64,000 bases of DNA, from assembly GCA_949126835.1 (NCBI GenBank), contig CASBPS010000055.1:104517-168516 (forward strand), given 5' to 3'. A model generated the notes under the pieces. It worked only from the letters and a program-made list of their open reading frames with translations, had not been told where the DNA came from and ran no database searches. Both the position numbers and the translations under genes were made by a program. Position 1 is the first letter of the stretch. The number at the start of each line of letters is the position of its first letter. The DNA comes from Anisus vortex. Lineage: Eukaryota > Mollusca > Gastropoda > Planorbidae. Positions 56,901 to 64,000 of the stretch are shown here, in pieces.

Positions 56901-59900
56901 TACTACTGGTAATACTACTACTACTGGTAATACTACTGCTGGTAATTCTACTGCTGGTATTACTACTACTGGTAATACTACTACTGGTAATACTACTACT
57001 GGTAATACTACTACTTGTAATACTACTACTTGTAATACTACTACTTGTAATACTACTACTGGTAATACTACTACTGATAATATTACTACTAATAATACTA
57101 ATACTTGTAATACTACTACTGGTAATACTACTACTGGTAATACTACTACTGGTAATACTACTACTGGTAATGCTACTACTGGTAATGCTACTACTAGTAA
57201 TACTACTACTGGTAATACTACTATTTGTAATACAATTACTGGTAATACTACTACTGGTAATACAACAACTGGTAATTCTACTACTGGTAACACTACTACT
57301 GGTAATACTACTACTGGTAATACTGTTACTGGTAATACTACTACTGATAATACAACTACTGGTAATACTACAACTGGTAATACTACTGCTGGTAATACTA
57401 CTACTGGTAATACTACTACTGGTAATACTACTGCTGGTAATACTACTGCTGGTATTACTACTACTGATAATACTACTACTGGTATTACTACTACTTGCAA
57501 TACTACTACTTGTAATACTACTACTGGTAATACTACTACTGGTAATACTACTGCTGGTAATACTACTGCTGGTAATACTACTACTGGTAATACTACTACG
57601 GTTAATACTACTGCTGGTTATAATACTGCTGGTAATACACCTACTGGTAATACTACTACTGGTATTACTACTACTGGTAATACTACTACTTGTAATACTA
57701 CTACTGGTTATACTACTACATGTAATACTACTACTTGTAATACTACTACTGGTAATACTACTACTGGTAATACTACTACAGGTAATACTACTACTGGTAA
57801 TACTACTACTGGTATTAATACTACTTGTAATACTACTACTGTTAATACTACTACTGGTAATACTACTATTTATAATACTACTACTGGAAATCTACTACTG
57901 GTAATACTACTACTGGTAATACTACTACTGGTAATAATACTACTGGTATTACTACTACTGGTAATACTACTACGGGTAATACTACTACTGGTAATACTAC
58001 TACTGGTAATACTACTACTGGTAATATTACTATTTGTAATACAATTACTGGTAATACTACTACTGGTAATACAACTACTGGTAATACTACTACTTGTAAT
58101 ACTACTACTGGTTATACTACTACATGTAATACTACTACTTGTAATACTACTACTGGTAATACTACTACTGGTAATACTACTACAGGTAATACTACTACTG
58201 GTAATACTACTACTGTAAATATTACTATTTGTAATACAATTACTGGTAATACTACTACTGGTAATACTACTACTGGTAATACTACTACTGGTATTAATAC
58301 TACTTGTAATACTACTACTGTTAATACTACTACTGGTAATACTTCTTTTTATAATACTACTACTGGAAATCTACTACTGGTAATACTACTACTGGTAATA
58401 CTACTACTGGTAATAATACTACTGGTATTACTACTACTGGTAATATTACTACGGGTAATACTACTACTGGTAATACTACTACTGGTAATACTACTACTGG
58501 TAATATTACTATGTGTAATACAATTACTGGTAATACTACTACTGGTAATACAACTACTGGTAATACTACTAATGGTATTACTATTACTTGTAATACTACT
58601 ACTGGTAATACTACTACTGATAATGCTACTATTTGTAATACTACTACTGGTAATACTACTACTGGTAATACTACTACTGGTAATACTACTACTTGTATTA
58701 CTACTACTTGTAATACTACTACTGGTATTACTAATACTACTGGTAATACTACTGCTGGTAATTCTACTTCTGGTATTAGTACTACTGGTAATACTACTAC
58801 TGGTAATACTACTACTGGTAATACTACTACTTGTAATACTACTACTTGTAATACTACTACTTGTAATACTACTACTGGTAATACTACTACTGATAATAGT
58901 ACTACTGGTAATACTAATACTTGAAATACTACTACTGGTAATACTACTATTGGTAATACTACTACTGGTATTAATACTACTTGTAATACTACTACTGGTA
59001 ATACTACTACTGGTAATACTAATATTTATAATACTACTACTGGTAATACTACTACTGGTAATACTACTACTGGTAATATTACTATTGTTAATAATACTAC
59101 TGGTATTACTACTACTGGTAATACTACTACTGGTAATACTACAACTGGTAATACTACCATTGGTAATACTACTGCTGGTATTACTACTACTGGTAATACT
59201 ACTACTGGTAATACTACTACTGGTAATACTACTACTGGTATTACTACTACTGGTAATACTACTACTGGTAATACTTCTACTGGTAATACTACTGCTGGTA
59301 ATACTACTCTGGTAATTCTACTGCTTGTAATACTACTGCTGGTAATACTACTACTTGTAATACTACTACTGGTAATACTACTACTGGTAATACTACTGCT
59401 GGTAATACTACTGCTGGTATTACTACTACTGGTAATACTACTACTGGTAATACTAATACTGGTCATACTACTACGGGTAATACTACAATTTGTAATACTA
59501 CTACTGCTAATACTACTACTGGTAATACTAATACTGGTAATACTACTACTGGTATTACTACTACTAGTAATACTACTACTGGTAATACTACTACTGGTGA
59601 TACTACAACTGGTAATACTACTGCTGGTAATACTACTGCTAGTATTACTACTACTGGTAATACTACTACTGGTAATACTACTTCTGGTAATACTACTACT
59701 GGTATTACTACTACTGGTAATACTAATACTGGTAATACTACAACTAATAATACTACTCCTGGTAATACTACTGCTTGTAATACTACTGCTGGTAATACTA
59801 CTACTGGTAATACTACTACTGGTAGACTACTGCTGGTAATACAACTGCTGGTATTACTACTAATGATAATACTATTACTGGTAATACTACTACTGGTAAA

Positions 59901-60490
59901 ATTACTACTTGTAATACTACTACTTGTAATACTACTACTGGTAATTCTACTACTAGTAATACTACTACTGGTAATACTACTATTTGTAATACAATTACTG
60001 GTAATACTACTACTGGTAATACAACTACTGGTAATACTACTACTGGTAATACTACTACTGGTAATACTACTACTGGTAATACTGTTACTGGTAATACTAC
60101 TACTGATAATACAACTACTGGTAATACTACAACTGGTAATACTACTGATAGTAATACTACTACTGGTAATACTACTGCTGGTAATACTACTGCTGGTAAT
60201 ACTACTGCTGGTAATACTACTACTGGTAATACTACTACTGGTAGAATACTGCTGGTAATACAACTGCTGGTATTACTACTAATGATAATACTATTACTGG
60301 TAATACTACTACTGGTAAAATTACTACTTGTAATACTACTACTTGTAATACTACTACTGGTAATACTACTACTGGTAATACTACTACTGGTAATACTACT
60401 ACTTGTAATACTACTACTTGTAATACTACTACTGGTAATACTACTACTGGTAGACTACTGCTGGTAATACAACTGCTGGTATTAGTACTA

Positions 60491-61690
60491 ATGATAATAC
60501 TATTACTGGTAATACTACTACTGGTAAAATTACTACTTGTAATACTACTACTTGTAATACTACTACTGGTAATACTACTACTGGTAATACTACTACTTGT
60601 AATACTACTACTGGTAATACTACTACTGATAATATTACTACTGGTAATACTAATACTTGTAATACTACTACTGGTAATACTACTACTGGTAATACTACTA
60701 CTGGTAATACTACTACTGGTAATACTACTACTGGTAATGCTACTACTAGTAATACTACTACTGGTAATACTACTATTTGTAATACAATTACTGGTAATAC
60801 TACTACTGGTAATACAACTACTGTTAATACTACTACTGGTAATACTACTACTGGTAATACTACTACTGGTAATACTGTTACTGGTAATACTACTACTGAT
60901 AATACAACTACTGGTAATACTACAACTGGTAATACTACTGATGGTAATACTACTACTGGTAATACTACTACTGGTAATACTACTGCTGGTAATACTTCTG
61001 CTGGTATTACTACTACTGATAATACTACTACTGGTATTACTACTACTTGTAATACTACTATTTGTAATACTACTACTGGTAATACTACTGATGGTAATAC
61101 TATTACTGGTAATACTACTACTGGTAAAATTACTACTTGTAATACTACTACTTGTAATACTACTACTGGTAATACTACTACTGGTAATACTACTACTTGT
61201 AATACTACTACTGGTAATACTACTACTGATAATATTACTACTGGTAATACTAATACTTGTAATACTACTACTGGTAATACTACTACTGGTAATACTACTA
61301 CTGGTAATACTACTACTGGTAATACTACTACTGGTAATGCTACTACTAGTAATACTACTACTGGTAATACTACTATTTGTAATACAATTACTGGTAATAC
61401 TACTACTGGTAATACAACTACTGTTAATACTACTACTGGTAATACTACTACTGGTAATACTACTACTGGTAATACTGTTACTGGTAATACTACTACTGAT
61501 AATACAACTACTGGTAATACTACAACTGGTAATACTACTGATGGTAATACTACTACTGGTAATACTACTACTGGTAATACTACTGCTGGTAATACTTCTG
61601 CTGGTATTACTACTACTGATAATACTACTACTGGTATTACTACTACTTGTAATACTACTATTTGTAATACTACTACTGGTAATACTACTA
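60491..61690. repeat. Tandem duplication of 600 bp (40 units)
   Basis: 60491-61090 repeats at 61091-61690. Both share the rare ACAACTACTGTTAAT variant (60826 and 61426), and no difference was noticed between them apart from the first few bases. Similar sequence also lies at about 56100-56640, which has GGTAAT instead of GTTAAT at that point. Confidence 0.75.
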
Positions 61691-62842
61691 CTGGTGATAC
61701 TACTGCTGGTAATACTACTGCTGGTAATACTACTGCTGGTAATACTACTGCTGGTAATACTTCTACTGTTAATACTACTACTGGTAATACTACTGCTGGT
61801 AATACTACTGCTGGTATTACTACTACTAATAATACTACTACTGGTATTACTACTACTTGTAATACTACTACTTGTAATACTACTACTGGTAATACTAATA
61901 CTGTTAATACTACTGCTGGTAATACTACTTCTGGTATTACTACTACTGGTAATACTACTACTGGTAATACTACTACTGGTAATACTACTACTTGTAATAC
62001 TACTACTTGTAATACTACTACTTGTAATACTACTACTGGTAATACTACTACTGATAATACTACTACTGGTAATACTACTACTTGTAATACTACTACCTGT
62101 AATACTACTACTGGTAATACTACTACTGGTAATACTACTATTGGTAATACTACTGCTGGTAATGCTTCTACTGGTAATACTACTACTGGTAATACTACTA
62201 CTGGTAATACTACTACTGGTAATACTACTACTGGCTATACTACTACTGGTAATACTACTACTGGTAATACTACTACTGGTAATACTACTACTAGTAATAC
62301 TACTACTGGTAATACTACTATTTGTAATACAATTACTGGTAATACTACTTCTGGTAATACAACTATTGGTAATACTACTACTGGTATTACTACTACTGGT
62401 AATACTACTACTGGTAATACTGTTACTGGTAATACTACTACTGATAATAAAACTAATGGTAATACTACAACTGGTAACAATGCTACTGGTAATACTACTG
62501 CTGATACTACTACTACTGGTAATACAACTACTAGTAATACTACTACTGGTAATACTACTACTGGTATTATTACTACTGGTAATACTACTACTGGTAATAC
62601 TACTACTGGTAATACTACAACTGGTAATACTACTGCTGGTAATACTACTGCTTGTAATACTACTGCTGGTAATACTACTACTGGTAATACTACTACTGGT
62701 AATACTGCTGCTGGTAATACTACTGCTGGTATTACTACTACTGGTAATACTACTACTGGTAATACTACTACTGGTAATACTACTACTGGTAATACTACTA
62801 CTTGTAATACTACTACTTGTAATACTACTACTGGTATTACTA
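61691..62842. repeat. Right-hand end of the 15-bp array
   Basis: Units here include one 405-bp-type module (62280-62520) and then increasingly regular GGTAATACTACTACT units with ACTGCT variants. The last recognisable unit is GGTATTACTA, cut off after ten bases where the 41-bp satellite starts. Confidence 0.7.
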
Positions 62843-64000
62843 TAATATACATGGACCGCTTGCTTTAGTTATATCTTAGACTATAATATACATGGACCGC
62901 TTGCTTTAGTTATATCATAGACTATAATATACATGGACCGTTTGCTTTAGTTATATCATAGACTATAATATACATTGACCGCTTGCTTTAGTTATATCAT
63001 AGACTATAATATACATGGACCACTTGCTTTAGTTTTTTCATAGACTATAATATACATGGACCGCTTGCTTTAGTTATACCATAGACTATAATATACATTG
63101 ACCGCTTACTTTAGTTATACCATAGACTATAATATACATCGACCGCTTGCTTTAGTTATACCATAGACCATAATATACATTGACCGCTTGCTTTAGTTAT
63201 ATCATAGACTATAATATACATGGACCGCTTGCTTTGGTTATATCATAGACTATAATATACATGGATCGCTTGCTTTAGTTATATCATAGACTATAATATA
63301 CATGGACCGCTTGCTTTAGTTATATCATAGACTATAATATACATGGACCGCTTGCTTTAGTTATATCATAGACTATAATATACATGGACCGCTTGCTTTA
63401 GTTATATCATAGACTATAATATACATGGACCGCTTGCTTTAGTTATATCATAGACTATAATATACATGGACTGCTTGCTTTAGTTATATCATAGACTATA
63501 ATATACATGTACCGCTTGCTTTAGTTATATCATAGACTATAATATACATGGACCGCTTGCTTTAGTTTTATCATAGACTATAATATACATGGACCGCTAG
63601 CTTTAGTATTATCATAGGCTATAATATACATGGACCGCTAGCTTTAGTTATATCTTAGACTATAATATACTTGGACCGCTTGCTTTAGTTATATCACAGA
63701 CTATAATATACATGGACCGCTTGCTTTAATTATATCATAGACTATACTATACATAGACCGCTTGCTTTAGTTATATCATAGACTATTATATACATGGACC
63801 GCTTGTTTTAGTTATATCATAGACTATAATATACATGGACCGCTTGCTTTAATTATATTATAGACTATAATATACATGGACCGCTTGCTTTAGTTTTATC
63901 ATAGACTATAATATACATTTACCGCTTGCTTTAATTATATCATAGACTATAATATACATGGACCGCTTGCTTTATTTATATCATAGACTATAATATACAT
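62841..64000. repeat. 41-bp satellite, 28 full copies plus 12 bp, continuing past the window
   Basis: The monomer begins TATAATATACATGGACC, continues CGCTTGCTTTAG and ends TTATATCATAGAC. The first copy starts at 62841 and the partial last at 63989, exactly 28 x 41 bp later, so there is no length change over 28 monomers. Copies differ by scattered substitutions (for example ATTGACC, TTTTATC, CGCTAGC, TACCATAG). It shares no extended sequence with the 15-bp array. No coding potential is seen. Confidence 0.95.

Larger units (their letters stand above)
5257..62842. repeat. Giant 15-bp minisatellite array (GGTAATACTACTACT), ~57.6 kb, ~3,840 units
   Basis: From 5257 to 62842 the DNA is made almost entirely of 15-bp units GGTAATACTACTACT and variants that differ by one to three bases (for example TGTAAT..., GATAAT..., GGTATT..., ...ACTGCT, ...ACAATTACT). 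I saw no inserted unrelated sequence. A few units are 14 bp (GGTAATACTACTCT, GGAAATCTACTACT, GGTACACTACTACT, GGTAGACTACTGCT) or 18 bp, and these shift the phase. Variants recur in fixed order, giving higher-order repeats listed separately. CpG occurs only in rare variants such as ACTACGGGT. The unit is a multiple of three and stop-free in four frames (Gly-Asn-Thr3 and Val-Ile-Leu3 forward; Val3-Leu-Pro and Ser3-Ile-Thr reverse), which explains the very long open frames. These frames have no unique start region, signal peptide or non-repeat domain, and they switch at phase-shifting units, so I do not call them genes. Confidence 0.97.

Noticed and set aside
5257..62842. CRISPR array
   Set aside because: Repeats are contiguous with no unique spacers, and the context is an animal genome with a retrotransposon.
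5257..62842. Telomeric repeat
   Set aside because: The unit does not match TTAGGG or other known animal telomere repeats and is followed by another satellite.
5257..62842. Mucin or silk-like structural gene
   Set aside because: Thr-rich repeats superficially resemble mucins, but no intact frame covers the array and antisense frames are equally open.
62841..64000. Array of promoters because of repeated TATAATAT
   Set aside because: The TATA-like string is part of a satellite monomer repeated 28 times; there is no associated gene.

Overview
The window looks like a gene-poor, repeat-dominated stretch of an animal nuclear genome. It carries the 3' part of an LTR retrotransposon, about 1.9 kb of AT-rich non-coding DNA, a 57.6-kb array of one 15-bp minisatellite, and a second, unrelated 41-bp satellite that runs off the right edge. 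I see no host gene, tRNA, rRNA, bacterial operon or CRISPR array. The retroelement is of the Ty3/gypsy Gmr1-like type, known from animals (first described in deuterostomes). The species cannot be fixed from the sequence; a marine invertebrate or fish would fit.

Positions 1-3344 hold one long open frame, open at the left edge, with a SCAN-like Gag capsid region, a CCHC zinc knuckle, an aspartic protease (DTGS), an integrase (HHCC, D-58-D-35-E, GPY module) and then only the first ~90 residues of reverse transcriptase. Integrase thus lies before RT, the order typical of Gmr1-like elements. Right after the truncated RT, a different frame reads the last residues of an RNase H region and a stop. 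The RT/RNase H core has therefore been deleted and the copy cannot be autonomous. Positions 3345-5098 are non-coding AT-rich DNA, perhaps the element's 3' UTR. A purine tract followed by a TG...CA-bounded 158-bp segment (5099-5256) is a candidate 3' LTR that ends exactly where the minisatellite begins.

Positions 5257-62842 are a nearly uninterrupted array of about 3,840 units of GGTAATACTACTACT and close variants. Variant units recur in fixed order and build higher-order repeats of about 330, 405, 600, 900/1110, 2070 and 4272 bp, plus long-range duplications (8.9-23.3 kb against 31.6-43.4 kb; 44.8-50.7 kb against 54.0-59.8 kb). Because the unit is a multiple of three and lacks stops in four of six frames, the array shows open frames of up to about 1,900 codons on both strands. 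I treat these as by-products of the repeat, not genes.

At 62841 the array changes directly, sharing only ACTA, into a 41-bp satellite with 28 full copies in exact register to the window end. The main things to follow up are the layered history of the 15-bp array, the IN-before-RT element that lost its RT/RNase H, and the chance that this element inserted into the array, which predicts array sequence beyond the left edge.
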